Shown: positions 31,593 through 44,077 of the stretch, one piece after another | How positions within the stretch are numbered: the first letter of the stretch is position 1 | Layout: every line of letters begins with the position of its first letter | Source: Luteimonas wenzhouensis | GTDB taxonomy: Bacteria; Pseudomonadota; Gammaproteobacteria; Xanthomonadales; Xanthomonadaceae | DNA: 64,000 bases | Assembly: GCF_007859305.1 (NCBI RefSeq) | Contig: NZ_VOHE01000008.1 | Coordinates: 1 to 64,000, forward strand | Direction: 5' to 3' | The notes under the pieces: model-generated | Seen by the model: the letters and a program-made list of their open reading frames with translations, nothing else | Database searches by the model: none | Told to the model about the DNA's origin: nothing | Translations under genes and position numbers: made by a program

Positions 31593-32492
31593 GCCGACCA
31601 GGCTGACCTGCTCGCCGCCGCCGTAGACGCTGGCGGCCCGCTTCTGCTGCGCCCGGACCAGGCGCTCCATGGCCCTGAGGCCGCGGTCGTTCAGGCGCAT
31701 GGCCGCGTCCACCCACTGGGTAGTCACCGACAGCAGCTCCTCGAGGCTGACCGGCTTGCAGGCCTGGCGCACCGCGTTCATCGAGCGCAGCGCGTTGCCG
31801 ATGCGCTTGTGCTTGCGGATCAGCTCGCGCGCGGCGTTGAGGCCCTCGCCACGGGGGACGACCATGTCGACAACGCCCATCTCCAGCAGTTCGCGCGCAC
31901 CGTAGACCTTGGCGTCGAGCATCATCTGCTCCGCGCGCGCGGCCGGGACCCGGCGGGTGAGGAAGGTGTACGCGCCCATGCCCGGGAACAGGTCGAACAG
32001 CACCTCCGGGAAGCCCATGCCGGCGCCTTCCTCGATGATGATCGTATTGCAGCACAGCGCGGACTCGAAGCCGCCGCCGAGCGCGTCGCCCTGGACCACG
32101 GCGATGCTGTGCACGCGGTCCTCGTACAGGCAGGAGAAGTTGAACGCCACCTCGATGCAGAGCTTGGCGTATTCGAGCAGGCGTCCGCGGTTGCCGTTGC
32201 GGATCATCTGCGAGAACAGCGCCAGGTCGCCGCCGAGGTTGAACACGTCGGCGTCGGAGGCGAGCACCAGGTGGTGGATGCCGGCGTGCGGGTCGTTGTC
32301 GGCGGCCAGGGTCCTGCGGATGCCTTCCTGGCTGCGCTTGAGCTCGTTGAGCAGCCGCTCGGAGAAGCAGGGATGGTAGAGCTGGGGCGGGTTGGCGTGC
32401 ATGAAGCACCAGTCGACCCCCCCGGCGTCGTCGCGCACGTGGCGCACCAGGGACGAATCGACACCAAAGGACGAGGACTGGAGGATGGACAT
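31590..32492 (-). CDS. rpfF: DSF synthase RpfF (enoyl-CoA hydratase/thioesterase)
   Basis: A 300-residue crotonase-fold enzyme that makes diffusible signal factor, the cis-2-unsaturated fatty acid signal, by dehydrating and releasing 3-hydroxyacyl-ACP. The two catalytic glutamates are in place: E143 (DALGGGFESALCCN) and E163 (GMGFPEVLFDLFPGMGAY), corresponding to E141 and E161 of Xanthomonas RpfF. HHLVLASDADVFNLGGDLAL is the conserved oxyanion-side region. RpfC is known to bind and inhibit RpfF at low DSF, and the genes face each other here. A GGAG sits eight bases before the ATG. rpfB is upstream in the same direction. Confidence 0.97.
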   Translation of the reverse strand: MSILQSSSFGVDSSLVRHVRDDAGGVDWCFMHANPPQLYHPCFSERLLNELKRSQEGIRRTLAADNDPHAGIHHLVLASDADVFNLGGDLALFSQMIRNGNRGRLLEYAKLCIEVAFNFSCLYEDRVHSIAVVQGDALGGGFESALCCNTIIIEEGAGMGFPEVLFDLFPGMGAYTFLTRRVPAARAEQMMLDAKVYGARELLEMGVVDMVVPRGEGLNAARELIRKHKRIGNALRSMNAVRQACKPVSLEELLSVTTQWVDAAMRLNDRGLRAMERLVRAQQKRAASVYGGGEQVSLVG

Positions 32493-32536
32493 GGACGGAC
32501 TCCGGATGACGACTGGACAGGAATGGACGGAACCAT

Positions 32537-32568
32537 GCCCCGCGTGGGCGGGGCGCGTTTCGACTATA
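32537..32568 (-). promoter_or_regulatory. rpfF promoter and 5'-terminal stem-loop
   Basis: On the minus strand TATAGT (32568-32563) is a good -10 box. Transcription would start near 32556. The transcript then begins almost at once with GCCCCGC-CCAC-GCGGGGC (32554-32537), a strong 7-pair stem-loop. Such a structure at an mRNA 5' end commonly slows decay or can mask regulation. A direct repeat of ATGGACGG (plus strand 32491-32498 and 32523-32530) brackets the ribosome binding site. No clear -35 box is seen. Confidence 0.45.
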
Positions 32569-32680
32569 CACGCCGCTCAGGTGGCGTTTGGTCGGATGAA
32601 GAACGCTTGTCCGCGTCCCGGCCGGCGCCTGCAGGGCGGCGCGCTGGGCCGGGACGATCCAGTCCCCGGATCCGCCCGGC

Positions 32681-34348
32681 TCAATCCCCGCGCAACTCGC
32701 GCCGGAGGATCTTGCCTACGTTGGATTTGGGAAGTTCGTCACGGAATTCGATGATCTTGGGCTGCTTGTAGCCGGTCAGGTTGGCCCGCGCATGGGCCTT
32801 GACCTGCTCGGCGGTCAGCGCCGGGTCCTTCTTGACGATGACCAGCTTCACGACCTCGCCCGAGCGCTCGTCGGGGACCCCCACGGCCGCCACCTCCAGG
32901 ACCTCGGGCATCATCGCGATGACGTCCTCGATCTCGTTGGGGTACACGTTGAAGCCGGACACCAGGATCATGTCCTTCTTCCGGTCGACGATGTAGAAGA
33001 AGCCGTTCTCGTCCATCTTCGCCATGTCGCCGGTATGCAGCCAGCCGTCGGCGTCGATCGCGGCGGCGGTGTCCTCGGGGCGGTTCCAGTAACCCTTCAT
33101 CACCTGCGGGCCGCGGATGCACAGCTCGCCCACCTCGCCCACGGGCAGCATGTTGCCGTCCTCGTCCTTGATGCAGGCGTCGGTGGAGGGGATCGGCAGG
33201 CCGATCGAGCCGTTGTACTCGGCCAGGTCCATGGGGTTGATGCAGGCGGCCGGCGAGGTTTCGGTCAGGCCGTAGGCCTCGACCAGGGTCACCCCGGTGA
33301 CCTTCTTCCAGCGTTCGGCGACCGCGCGCTGCACCGCCATGCCGCCGCCGAGGGTGAGGTGCAGCTTCGAGAAGTCGACCTGGTCGAAGCCCGGCGTGTT
33401 GAGCAGGCCGTTGAAGAGCGTGTTGACCCCGGTGATCGCGGTGAACGGCTCGCGCCTGAGCTCCTTGACGAATCCCGGCATGTCGCGCGGATTGGTGATG
33501 AGGATGTTCTTGGCCCCGAACTTGGTGAACACCAGCCCGTTCGCGGTCAGGGCGAAGATGTGGTACAGCGGCAGGGCGGTGATGATCACCTCCTCGCCGG
33601 GGCGGGCGTTGCCGCCGACCCAGGCCGAGGCCTGCTGCATGTTCGCCACCAGGTTGCGGTGGGTAAGCATCGCGCCCTTGGCCACCCCCGTGGTGCCCCC
33701 GGTGTACTGCAGGAAGGCGATGTCCTCGGGCCCGATCGAGACCTCGGGCAATTCGTGCCTGGCGCCCAGCGCCAGCGTGTCGCGGAAGCGCACCGCCGAC
33801 GGGAGGTCGTAGTCGGGCACCATCTTCTTCACGTACCGCAGCACGAAGTTGACGATGGGGCCCTTGGGGAAACCCAACATGTCGCCCAGGCCGGTGGTGA
33901 TCACGTGCTGCAGCGAGGTCTCGGGCAGCACCTCCTGGACGGTCCTGGCGAAGTTGTCCAGCACCAGGATCACGCTGGCGCCCGAGTCCACCATCTGGTG
34001 CTTGAGCTCGCGCGCGGTGTACATCGGGTTGACGTTGACCACCGTCAACCCGGCGCGCAGCACGCCGAACGTCGCGATCGGGTACTGCAGGCAGTTGGGC
34101 ATCATGATCGCGACGCGATCGCCCTTCTTGAGCCTGAGCTCGCCCAGCAGGTAGGCCGCGAACCGGTTGCTGAGCGTCTCGACCTCCCCGTAGGTGATGC
34201 ACTTGCCCATGTTCGAGAACGCGGGCCGGTCGCGGTAAAGGCGGATCGACTCGTCGAGCATCGCCGGGATGGAGGGGTATTGGTCGACGTCGATCTCCGC
34301 GGGAACCCCGGCGGGGTAGTGAGCAAGCCAGGGGCGTTCGATCGTCAT
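32681..34348 (-). CDS. rpfB: Long-chain fatty acyl-CoA ligase RpfB
   Basis: A 555-residue AMP-forming ligase of the FadD type. The ATP-binding P-loop is [20 protein letters not shown], the A5 motif is [16 protein letters not shown], and [20 protein letters not shown] with [20 protein letters not shown] covers the C-terminal adenylation motifs; the catalytic lysine lies in [14 protein letters not shown]. In Xanthomonas RpfB activates free fatty acids, including DSF, and so helps turn the signal over. ATG 34348 ([17 protein letters not shown]) follows GGAGGGATGGA, a strong ribosome binding site. The 188-base gap to rpfF holds a separate rpfF promoter. Confidence 0.96.
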   Translation of the reverse strand: MTIERPWLAHYPAGVPAEIDVDQYPSIPAMLDESIRLYRDRPAFSNMGKCITYGEVETLSNRFAAYLLGELRLKKGDRVAIMMPNCLQYPIATFGVLRAGLTVVNVNPMYTARELKHQMVDSGASVILVLDNFARTVQEVLPETSLQHVITTGLGDMLGFPKGPIVNFVLRYVKKMVPDYDLPSAVRFRDTLALGARHELPEVSIGPEDIAFLQYTGGTTGVAKGAMLTHRNLVANMQQASAWVGGNARPGEEVIITALPLYHIFALTANGLVFTKFGAKNILITNPRDMPGFVKELRREPFTAITGVNTLFNGLLNTPGFDQVDFSKLHLTLGGGMAVQRAVAERWKKVTGVTLVEAYGLTETSPAACINPMDLAEYNGSIGLPIPSTDACIKDEDGNMLPVGEVGELCIRGPQVMKGYWNRPEDTAAAIDADGWLHTGDMAKMDENGFFYIVDRKKDMILVSGFNVYPNEIEDVIAMMPEVLEVAAVGVPDERSGEVVKLVIVKKDPALTAEQVKAHARANLTGYKQPKIIEFRDELPKSNVGKILRRELRGD

Positions 34349-34491
34349 TCCATCCCTCCGCGGAACCGGTGCATGTGTTGTCTGGGGATACTGTCTGGTA
34401 TGGATTGGAGCATAGGCCTCGGGGGCTGGCAAGGCGCGAACGCGCGCGGTCCAGCGGGGCGCGGAAGGGCCGCTCGGCTACAGTAGCGGCC

Positions 34492-34965
34492 ATGGAAACG
34501 GAGCGTTCCCGACCCGGTGGCGGACGGCGTGCGGCGGCATTGGCGGGGGCGTGCGCGCTGCTGCTGCTGGCCATGCTGGGCGGGTGTTCGCGGCCCGATC
34601 CGGAGGCCGCGCTGCGCGATGCCTTCGCCGAGCTGCAGGCCACGATCGAACGTCGTGATCCTGCTGCAATGCAACAGCACCTGGCCGACGACTTCATCGG
34701 CAACGACGGGCTGGACCGCGACGGCGCGCGCCGCCTGGCGGCGCTGCTGGTGCTGCGGCACCGTGACCTGGCGGTCGATACCGGACCGCTGCGGCTCGAA
34801 CTCGGCGAGGGACACGCCGTGGTCCGCTTCACCGCACTGCTGCGCGGCGGATCCGGTGGGCTGCTTCCCGACGCCGCGCGCGTGTACCAGGTCGAGACCG
34901 GCTGGCGCCTGGAGCAGGGGCGGTGGCGGCTGGCGAGCGCCCGCTGGACGCCGGTCGTGGACTGA
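34492..34965 (+). CDS. Small lipoprotein with SnoaL/NTF2-like domain
   Basis: A 157-residue predicted lipoprotein. The signal peptide (RAAALAGACALLLLAMLGGC) ends in a lipobox LGGC. The mature part (AALRDAFAELQATIERRDPA then AAMQQHLADDFIGNDGLDRD, VVRFTALLRGGSG and a terminal WRLASARWTPVVD) looks like the cone-shaped NTF2/SnoaL fold that binds small ligands. Function is unknown. It is divergent from rpfB and converges on acnA. The fold call is from pattern only. Confidence 0.75.
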   Translation: METERSRPGGGRRAAALAGACALLLLAMLGGCSRPDPEAALRDAFAELQATIERRDPAAMQQHLADDFIGNDGLDRDGARRLAALLVLRHRDLAVDTGPLRLELGEGHAVVRFTALLRGGSGGLLPDAARVYQVETGWRLEQGRWRLASARWTPVVD

Positions 34966-34992
34966 GCCCGCCGGCCATCGCGGCCGGCGGGC
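34966..34992. terminator. Bidirectional hairpin between lipoprotein gene and acnA
   Basis: GCCCGCCGGCC, a five-base loop and GGCCGGCGGGC form a perfect 11-pair stem starting directly after the lipoprotein TGA and ending 15 bases before the acnA stop. There is no T-run, so it is a strong structure of terminator type rather than a textbook intrinsic terminator. Confidence 0.6.
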
Positions 34993-35007
34993 CGTGCAGG
35001 CGCGCGG

Positions 35008-37755
<2,748 letters not shown>

Positions 37756-37869
37756 GGGGGGCTCCTCTGGCTGGCGGGCGTCAGGTCTGTCCCGAGTCTA
37801 CGCCGCTTCGCGTCGCGGCCCGATTACGCGGCTGGCGGCGGGGTCGGCCCAAAGTATGCGGGCTGGAGT

Positions 37870-37914
37870 ATGGATGACAAGGTATGTATCATGTTCCCAT
37901 ATCGTTTCATCCAT
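37870..37914 (+). promoter_or_regulatory. Promoter/operator of the vapBC-like pair
   Basis: This short stretch is unusually AT-rich for the window. An inverted repeat ATGGATGA (37870-37877) and TCATCCAT (37907-37914) with a 29-base spacer brackets a plausible promoter (ATGACA at 37874 and CATATC at 37898, 18 bases apart). VapB-type antitoxins bind such repeats to repress their own operon. The second arm ends 11 bases before the vapB ATG. Confidence 0.5.
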
Positions 37915-37925
37915 GGAGCCAGGCG

Positions 37926-38135
37926 ATGGAAGCCACCGTGGCCGAGCGGGGCCAGATCACCCTGCCCAAGGCCGTGCGCGACGCCCTGGGCCTGACCAAG
38001 GGCAGCGTGCTCAAGGTCGAACTCGACGGCAGCCGCATCGTGCTCAGCAAGCACGTCGACGACGCGATCTCGCGGGTGCGCGGCAAGTTCGCGCTCGACG
38101 CGGCCGCCGAGCCCGCCAGCAAGCCGCGCGGATGA
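37926..38135 (+). CDS. AbrB/MazE-type antitoxin (VapB-like)
   Basis: A 69-residue protein with a swapped-hairpin AbrB DNA-binding domain: MEATVAERGQITLPKAVRDA then LGLTKGSVLKVELDGSRIVL. The C-terminal 25 residues ([19 protein letters not shown]) would be the toxin-binding tail. It is expected to repress the operon and neutralise the PIN protein encoded next. ATG 37926 begins the domain. Its TGA overlaps the next ATG (ATGA), the usual toxin-antitoxin arrangement. It lies between acnA and acnB. Confidence 0.88.
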   Translation: MEATVAERGQITLPKAVRDALGLTKGSVLKVELDGSRIVLSKHVDDAISRVRGKFALDAAAEPASKPRG

Positions 38136-38530
38136 TCGCGGTCGAGGCCCCGGTCCTGGTCGAGCTGCTGGTCGACGGCCCGCGCGCGGATGCGGTCGAA
38201 TCCAGCCTGCGCCAATGCCTGGGCGGCGGCCGGGTGGTGGTCTGCGACGTGGCCCTGGCGCAGGTCAGCGCGGCGCTGCGCAACGGTGCCGAAGCGCTGG
38301 CGGCGCTGGAGGAGATGGGCGTGCATTTCAGCGTGCTGGAGGCCAAGTCGGCCCTGCGCGCGGGGGAGATGCTGCGCCGCCACCGCCAGCGCGGGGACGG
38401 CCGCCGCCCACTCGCCGACTTCCTGGTGGGGGCGCACGCGATGTTGCAGTGCGACGGCCTGGTCACCTTCGATGCCGCCTTCCACCGTGACTACTTCAAG
38501 GGCCTGAAGCTGATCGTGCCGCGGGCCTGA
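38132..38530 (+). CDS. PIN-domain protein (VapC-like), altered catalytic acids
   Basis: A 132-residue PIN-domain protein, the toxin position of the pair. The later acids are present: D96 ([20 protein letters not shown]) and D114 ([20 protein letters not shown]). The first conserved aspartate, which in VapC proteins sits in VDTSVLV-like sequence, is Glu5 here ([14 protein letters not shown]), and the conserved glutamate of the second motif is Gln44 ([13 protein letters not shown]). Active VapC toxins use these acids to hold the metal for RNA cleavage, so this copy may be weak or inactive. It overlaps the antitoxin gene by 4 bases and ends 70 bases before acnB. The family call is secure; activity is uncertain. 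Confidence 0.85.
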   Translation: MIAVEAPVLVELLVDGPRADAVESSLRQCLGGGRVVVCDVALAQVSAALRNGAEALAALEEMGVHFSVLEAKSALRAGEMLRRHRQRGDGRRPLADFLVGAHAMLQCDGLVTFDAAFHRDYFKGLKLIVPRA

Positions 38531-38600
38531 GCCGCGCGCCCGGGCCGGGCCGCCGATCCATTCCTTCCCATCCTTTCCGTCCCATCCTCTGGAGAGCCCA

Positions 38601-41195
38601 ATGCTCGAAGCCTACCGCCAACACGCCGCCGAGCGCGCCGCCCTCGGCATCCCGCCGCTGCCGCTGTCCGCGCAGCAGACCGCGGACCTGATCGAACTGC
38701 TCAAGAACCCGCCGGCGGGCGAGGCCGAATTCCTGCTCGAACTGCTGGTGCACCGGGTCCCGGCCGGCGTCGACGACGCCGCCAGGGTCAAGGCCTCGTA
38801 CCTGGCCGCGATCGCCTTCGGCACCGAGGCGAACCCGCTGATCAGCCGCGCCCGCGCCACCGAGCTGCTCGGCACGATGCTTGGCGGCTACAACGTCTCG
38901 CCGCTGATCGACCTGCTCGACGACGCCGAGCTCGGTCCGATCGCCGCCGACGCGCTCAAGCACACCCTGCTGGTGTTCGACGCCTTCCACGACATCGAGG
39001 AGAAGGCCAAGGCCGGCAATGCCAACGCCAAGGCCGTGCTGCAGAGCTGGGCAGACGCGGAGTGGTTCACCAGCAAGCCGGAAGTGCCGCAGAGCCTGAC
39101 CGTCACCGTGTTCAAGGTGCCGGGCGAGACCAACACCGACGACCTGTCGCCGGCCCCCGACGCCACCACCCGCCCGGACATCCCGATGCACGCGCTGGCG
39201 ATGCTGAAGAACAGGCGCCTGGACGCGCCGTTCCAGCCCGAGGAGGACGGCAAGCGCGGCCCGATCGGCGAGATCCTCAAGCTCAAGGAGAAGGGCCACC
39301 AGGTCGCCTACGTGGGCGACGTGGTCGGCACCGGTTCCAGCCGCAAGTCCGCCACCAACTCGGTGCTGTGGTGGACCGGCGAGGACATCCCGTACATCCC
39401 CAACAAGCGCGCGGGCGGCGTGTGCCTGGGCGGCAAGATCGCCCCGATCTTCTACAACACCATGGAAGACGCCGGCGCCCTGCCGATCGAGCTCGACGTG
39501 TCGAAGATGGAGCACGGCGACGTGGTCGAACTGCGCCCGTACGAGGGCAAGGCGCTCAAGAACGGCGAGGTAATCGCGGAGTTCCAGGTCAAGAGCGAGG
39601 TGCTGTTCGACGAGGTGCGCGCCGGCGGCCGGATCCCGCTGATCATCGGCCGCGGCCTGACCGCCAAGGCGCGCGAGGCGCTGGGCCTCCCCGCCACCAC
39701 GCTGTTCCGCCAGCCGGCGGCGCCGGCCGATAGCGGCAAGGGCTTCACCCTGGCACAGAAGATGGTCGGCCGTGCCTGCGGGCTGCCGGAGGGGCAGGGC
39801 GTGCGCCCGGGCACCTACTGCGAACCGCGGATGACCACGGTCGGTTCCCAGGACACCACCGGGCCGATGACCCGTGACGAACTCAAGGATCTGGCGTGCC
39901 TGGGCTTCTCCGCCGACCTGGTGATGCAGTCGTTCTGCCACACCGCGGCCTACCCCAAGCCGGTGGACGTCAAGACCCACCACACCCTGCCCGAGTTCAT
40001 CTCCACCCGCGGCGGCGTCAGCCTGCGCCCGGGCGACGGGATCATCCACTCCTGGCTCAACCGCATGCTGCTGCCCGACACCGTCGGCACCGGCGGCGAC
40101 AGCCACACCCGCTTCCCGATCGGCATCTCGTTCCCCGCCGGCTCGGGCCTGGTCGCCTTCGCCGCCGCCACCGGCGTGATGCCGCTGGACATGCCCGAAT
40201 CGGTGCTGGTGCGATTCAAGGGCAAGCTGCAGCCCGGCGTGACCCTGCGCGACCTGGTGCACGCGATCCCGCTGTACGCCATCAGGCAGGGCCTGCTGAC
40301 GGTCGCCAAGCAGGGCAAGAAGAACATCTTCTCCGGCCGCATCCTGGAGATCGAGGGCCTGCCCGACCTGAAGATCGAGCAGGCGTTCGAACTGGCCGAC
40401 GCCTCGGCCGAGCGCTCGGCCGCCGCCTGCACCGTGCGCCTGGACAAGGCGCCGATCATCGAATACCTCAACAGCAACATCGTGCTGCTGAAGTGGATGA
40501 TCGCCCAGGGCTACCAGGACGCGCGCACCCTGCAGCGCCGGATCGCGAAGATGGAGGAGTGGCTGGCCAACCCGCAGCTGCTCGAGCCCGACGCCGACGC
40601 CGAGTACGCCGCGGTGATCGAGATCGACCTGGACGAGATCGTCGAGCCGATCGTGTGCTGCCCGAACGACCCCGACGACGCCAAGACCCTGTCGGACGTG
40701 GCCGGGGCGAAGATCGACGAGGTGTTCATCGGCTCGTGCATGACCAACATCGGCCACTTCCGCGCCGCGGCCAGGCTGCTGGAAGGCCAGCGCGACATCC
40801 CCACGCGGCTGTGGGTGGCCCCGCCGACCAAGATGGACGCCGCCGAACTGACCAAGGAAGGCCACTACGGCACTTTCGGCACCGCCGGCGCGCGGCTGGA
40901 GATGCCGGGCTGCTCGCTGTGCATGGGCAACCAGGCCCAGGTGCGCGAGGGGGCCACGGTCATGTCCACCAGCACCCGCAACTTCCCCAACCGCCTGGGC
41001 CGCAACACCAACGTGTACCTGGGCTCGGCGGAGCTGGCGGCGATCTGCTCGCGCCTGGGCCGGATCCCGACCCGCGAGGAGTACCTGGCCGACATCGGCG
41101 TGGTCAACGAGCGCGGCGCCGAGATCTACCGCTACATGAACTTCGACCAGATCGAGGAATACCGCCAGGTGGCCGAGACGGTCACGGCGGCCTGA
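38601..41195 (+). CDS. acnB: Aconitate hydratase B
   Basis: An 864-residue aconitase B, the main TCA-cycle form in many gammaproteobacteria. It has the N-terminal HEAT-like domain ([20 protein letters not shown] onward), the swivel domain placed before the catalytic core, and 4Fe-4S ligands in [20 protein letters not shown] and [32 protein letters not shown] is also characteristic. It has both citrate/2-methylcitrate dehydration roles in the family. A CTCTGGAGAGCCC ribosome binding site precedes ATG 38601. It converges on the MFS gene. Confidence 0.97.
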   Translation: MLEAYRQHAAERAALGIPPLPLSAQQTADLIELLKNPPAGEAEFLLELLVHRVPAGVDDAARVKASYLAAIAFGTEANPLISRARATELLGTMLGGYNVSPLIDLLDDAELGPIAADALKHTLLVFDAFHDIEEKAKAGNANAKAVLQSWADAEWFTSKPEVPQSLTVTVFKVPGETNTDDLSPAPDATTRPDIPMHALAMLKNRRLDAPFQPEEDGKRGPIGEILKLKEKGHQVAYVGDVVGTGSSRKSATNSVLWWTGEDIPYIPNKRAGGVCLGGKIAPIFYNTMEDAGALPIELDVSKMEHGDVVELRPYEGKALKNGEVIAEFQVKSEVLFDEVRAGGRIPLIIGRGLTAKAREALGLPATTLFRQPAAPADSGKGFTLAQKMVGRACGLPEGQGVRPGTYCEPRMTTVGSQDTTGPMTRDELKDLACLGFSADLVMQSFCHTAAYPKPVDVKTHHTLPEFISTRGGVSLRPGDGIIHSWLNRMLLPDTVGTGGDSHTRFPIGISFPAGSGLVAFAAATGVMPLDMPESVLVRFKGKLQPGVTLRDLVHAIPLYAIRQGLLTVAKQGKKNIFSGRILEIEGLPDLKIEQAFELADASAERSAAACTVRLDKAPIIEYLNSNIVLLKWMIAQGYQDARTLQRRIAKMEEWLANPQLLEPDADAEYAAVIEIDLDEIVEPIVCCPNDPDDAKTLSDVAGAKIDEVFIGSCMTNIGHFRAAARLLEGQRDIPTRLWVAPPTKMDAAELTKEGHYGTFGTAGARLEMPGCSLCMGNQAQVREGATVMSTSTRNFPNRLGRNTNVYLGSAELAAICSRLGRIPTREEYLADIGVVNERGAEIYRYMNFDQIEEYRQVAETVTAA

Positions 41196-41214
41196 TCCGG
41201 CCCGCCGCGGCATG

Positions 41215-41246
41215 CGCAGACGCCCGGCCTCGCGCCGGGCGTTTGC
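41215..41246. terminator. Hairpin terminator between acnB and the MFS gene
   Basis: ACGCCCGGC (41220-41228), loop CTCGC and GCCGGGCGT (41234-41242) form a perfect 9-pair stem followed by TTGCGT on the plus strand. It lies between two convergent stops and probably serves both. Confidence 0.75.
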
Positions 41247-41262
41247 GTGTCCGCCGCCGGCG

Positions 41263-42732
41263 TCAGGCCTTCTTCTGCCTGGGGATGAAGATCGTGACCG
41301 ACACCAGCGCCGCGATCGCCATCAGCGCGTTGAAGGCCAGGCCCACCATGCCGGCCTCGCGCACCGCCAGGTTGTCCTGGCGGCCGCTGAATTCGATCAC
41401 CGTGCCGACGATCTCCAGGCCGGTGGTGGACAGCGCGGTGAAGATCGCCGCCGAGGCCGCGACGCCGAACGCGGCCCCGAGCGAGGACGCCATCTTGTAG
41501 ATGCCCGAGCCCGCGCCGGCCTGGTCGCCGGGAAGGTTGGTCAGGGCCGCGTCCGTGGACGGCGTGGCGTAGAACGCCAGGCCAAGGCCGAACAGCGAGT
41601 AGGCCACGACCGCGAGGATCGCGTACTGCCACTGCAGCGTGTGCGTGGCCATCAGCAGCAGGATCGAGGCCAGCACGACCAGGCAGCCCCAGAGCATCGG
41701 CTTGCGCGGGCCGAAGCGCTGCAGCAGCTTCTCGCCCACGCGGATGAAGGCGATGATGAAGACCGCGTAGCCGATGGTGAGGTAGCCGGCCATCGCCGCC
41801 GACATGCCGGCCGCGCCCTGCAGCACCCACAACGACACCGTCAGTGCCCCGGCGGTGCCGTTGATCAGGAAATTGGAGATCGTCGCGCCGGTGAACACGC
41901 TGTTGCGGAACAGCTTGAAGTCCACCAGCGGGTAGGCGGCATGCGTCTCGGCGTTGACGAAGACGCCGAACGCGAGCAGGAACACCGCCAGCAGCGCCCA
42001 GGTCGCCAGGCTTGTCCAGCCGATCCTCGAGCCCTGGGTCACCACGATCAGCAGCGCGGCCAGGCCGACGGCCATCGACACGATCCCGGCCCAGTCGGTC
42101 TTGCCGGGCCGGCCGGCCAGCGGCGCGGACTCCGGGATCTGCCGCATCAGTGCGATCGAGGCCACCGACACCAGCGCGCAGATGATGAAGATCAAGCGCC
42201 AGCCGAGCACGGTCGAGGCCATGAACCCGCCGAAGATCGCGGTCAGTCCGGAACCGCCCCACGAGCCGATCGACCACATCGACACCGCCCGCTGGCGGTC
42301 CCTGCCGTCCCAGTAGACCTTCAGCAGGGCCATCGTGCAGGGCATGATCGCGCCCGCGGCCAGGCCCTGGAGGATGCGGCCGCCCAGGACCATGGGCGTG
42401 GCCAGGGCGCCCCCGACCGCCAGCGCGATCAGCAGTGAGCCGGCGATGTTGAGCACGTTGCCGAAGAACACCACCCTGACCCGGCCGAAGCGGTCGCCCA
42501 GCCCGCCCAGCACCACGATGAACATGCCCGAGAACAGCGCCGACAGCGAGATCGCGATGTTCATCGTCGGCATCGGCATGCCGAGGTCGTCGGCCATCAG
42601 CGGGCCGATGTTCATGGTGGTCTGGGCGAACAGCCAGAAGGTGACGACGGCCAGCACGATGCCCAGCAGGGCCGAGTCGTTGCCCTTGAAGCCGGTGTCG
42701 CTGGCGCCCGTGGTCGCGGCGGTGGTGTTCAT
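41263..42732 (-). CDS. MFS transporter, DHA2 (14-helix) drug exporter-like
   Basis: A 489-residue major facilitator protein with about 14 membrane helices. GGLGDRFGRVRVVFFGNVLN is the loop 2-3 signature, GRILQGLAAGAIMPCTMALL is the conserved helix 5 motif C region of proton-driven exporters, and WSIGSWGGSGLTAIFGGFMA follows. The closest recognisable type is the DHA2/QacA-SmvA group that exports lipophilic compounds; the substrate is unknown. Its ATG overlaps the stop of the upstream M20 hydrolase gene by one base (TGATG), so the two are translationally coupled and probably act on the same compound. Confidence 0.9.
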   Translation of the reverse strand: MNTTAATTGASDTGFKGNDSALLGIVLAVVTFWLFAQTTMNIGPLMADDLGMPMPTMNIAISLSALFSGMFIVVLGGLGDRFGRVRVVFFGNVLNIAGSLLIALAVGGALATPMVLGGRILQGLAAGAIMPCTMALLKVYWDGRDRQRAVSMWSIGSWGGSGLTAIFGGFMASTVLGWRLIFIICALVSVASIALMRQIPESAPLAGRPGKTDWAGIVSMAVGLAALLIVVTQGSRIGWTSLATWALLAVFLLAFGVFVNAETHAAYPLVDFKLFRNSVFTGATISNFLINGTAGALTVSLWVLQGAAGMSAAMAGYLTIGYAVFIIAFIRVGEKLLQRFGPRKPMLWGCLVVLASILLLMATHTLQWQYAILAVVAYSLFGLGLAFYATPSTDAALTNLPGDQAGAGSGIYKMASSLGAAFGVAASAAIFTALSTTGLEIVGTVIEFSGRQDNLAVREAGMVGLAFNALMAIAALVSVTIFIPRQKKA

Positions 42733-43961
42733 CACTTGCCTCCAATGAGCCAGGGCGATGCGGCGACCACGATCGCTTCGGTGCCGCGGTCGAGCGTGGG
42801 CTGGATGTCGGGCGCGAAGAAGGGCGAATGGTTGCCCGGCGCGTTCTTCCAGTCCTTGAAGCCGCCCAGGCCCCAGTAGGTGTAAGGGCAGCCGAAGGCG
42901 TCGGGGATGACCGAGAAGTCCTCGGACGCCGGCACCGGCGCCATGTCCACCGAGTCCTCGCCGAAGTACGCATCGAAGGCCGCGCGCACCCGGGCCGTGG
43001 GCTCGTCGTGGTTGGAGGTCAGCGGATACTGGTCGTAATAGCGGAACTCCGGCGGCTTCGGGCAGCGCGCCGCTTCGCATTCGGCGCGGACGATGCGCTC
43101 GATCGCCTCGTGCAGGTGGGCCTCCACGGCCTTGTCGAAGGCGCGGGTGTTGAGCTGCAGCACGGCCGAGTCGGGGATGATGTTGGACTTGGTGCCGGCG
43201 TGGAAGCTGCCCACGGTGACCACCGCCGTTTCTTTCGGCGCGACCTCGCGGGCCACGATGGTCTGCAGCCGGGTCACGATCGCCGCCCCCAGCACGATCG
43301 GGTCCACGCCCAGGTTGGGCATCGAGCCGTGCGACCCCTTTCCGTACAGCGTGATCTCGATCGAGGCCGCGGCCGAGAACAGCGGTCCGCTGCGGATGCC
43401 GACGGCGCCGCCGGGGAGCGAGCCGAGCACGTGCTGGCCGAGGTAGACATCAGGCCTGGGTACCTTGTCGACGATCCCCGCCGCGACCATGGCCTTCGCC
43501 CCGGCCGCGTTTTCCTCGCCGGGCTGGAACACCGCGACGAAGGTGCCCGACCAGCTGTCGCGGTGCGCATGCAGCGCCTGGGTCGCGCCCAGCAGGCAGA
43601 CGATGTGGAAGTCGTGCCCGCAGGTATGGGCGACCGGCGTCTCCTTGCCGGTGGCTTCGTCGACCTGGGTGACGCCTTCGGCGGCGTAGTCCACCCCCGA
43701 GCGCTCGGCCATCGGCAGGCCGTCGGTGTCGCCGCGCATCGCGACCACCGGCCCGCCGCCGTTGCGCAGGATGGCCACCACCCCGGTCCTGCCGATCCGC
43801 AGCACCTCCTCGATGCCCGACGCCCGCAGCTCCTGCTCGATGCGGTCGGCGGTCGCGTATTCCTGCAGCGACAGCTCGGGGTGGCGGTGGAAATGCCGGT
43901 ACAGCGCTTCGCGCGCGTCCCGGGTGGAGTCGAGGTCGGAAAGGATGGTCCGGATCCGCAT
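42732..43961 (-). CDS. M20-family metallo-amidohydrolase
   Basis: A 409-residue hydrolase of the M20D (aminoacylase/hippurate hydrolase/IAA-amino acid hydrolase) type. Metal-binding residues lie in PVAHTCGHDFHIVCLLGATQ, VFQPGEENAAGAKAM and VYLGQHVLGSLPGGAVGIRS, with the last histidine in APGNHSPFFAPDIQP. The dimerisation domain contains GKGSHGSMPNLGVDPIVLGA. The enzyme should cleave an N-acyl or amide bond of an amino acid conjugate; the natural substrate is unknown. No signal peptide, so it is cytoplasmic. ATG 43961 begins MRIRTILSDLDSTRDAREAL. It is coupled to the MFS exporter. Confidence 0.9.
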   Translation of the reverse strand: MRIRTILSDLDSTRDAREALYRHFHRHPELSLQEYATADRIEQELRASGIEEVLRIGRTGVVAILRNGGGPVVAMRGDTDGLPMAERSGVDYAAEGVTQVDEATGKETPVAHTCGHDFHIVCLLGATQALHAHRDSWSGTFVAVFQPGEENAAGAKAMVAAGIVDKVPRPDVYLGQHVLGSLPGGAVGIRSGPLFSAAASIEITLYGKGSHGSMPNLGVDPIVLGAAIVTRLQTIVAREVAPKETAVVTVGSFHAGTKSNIIPDSAVLQLNTRAFDKAVEAHLHEAIERIVRAECEAARCPKPPEFRYYDQYPLTSNHDEPTARVRAAFDAYFGEDSVDMAPVPASEDFSVIPDAFGCPYTYWGLGGFKDWKNAPGNHSPFFAPDIQPTLDRGTEAIVVAASPWLIGGK

Positions 43962-44077
43962 GGCTCGCTCCGTCTGGGCTGTGCGCGCAGACCAGCGCAG
44001 TCGCGTGCCCCGCGTCTGCAGGGCGGCCACGTCGATCGGGCGGGGCTTCGCCACCGCCCCTGGGGCGGTGGCCGGCT

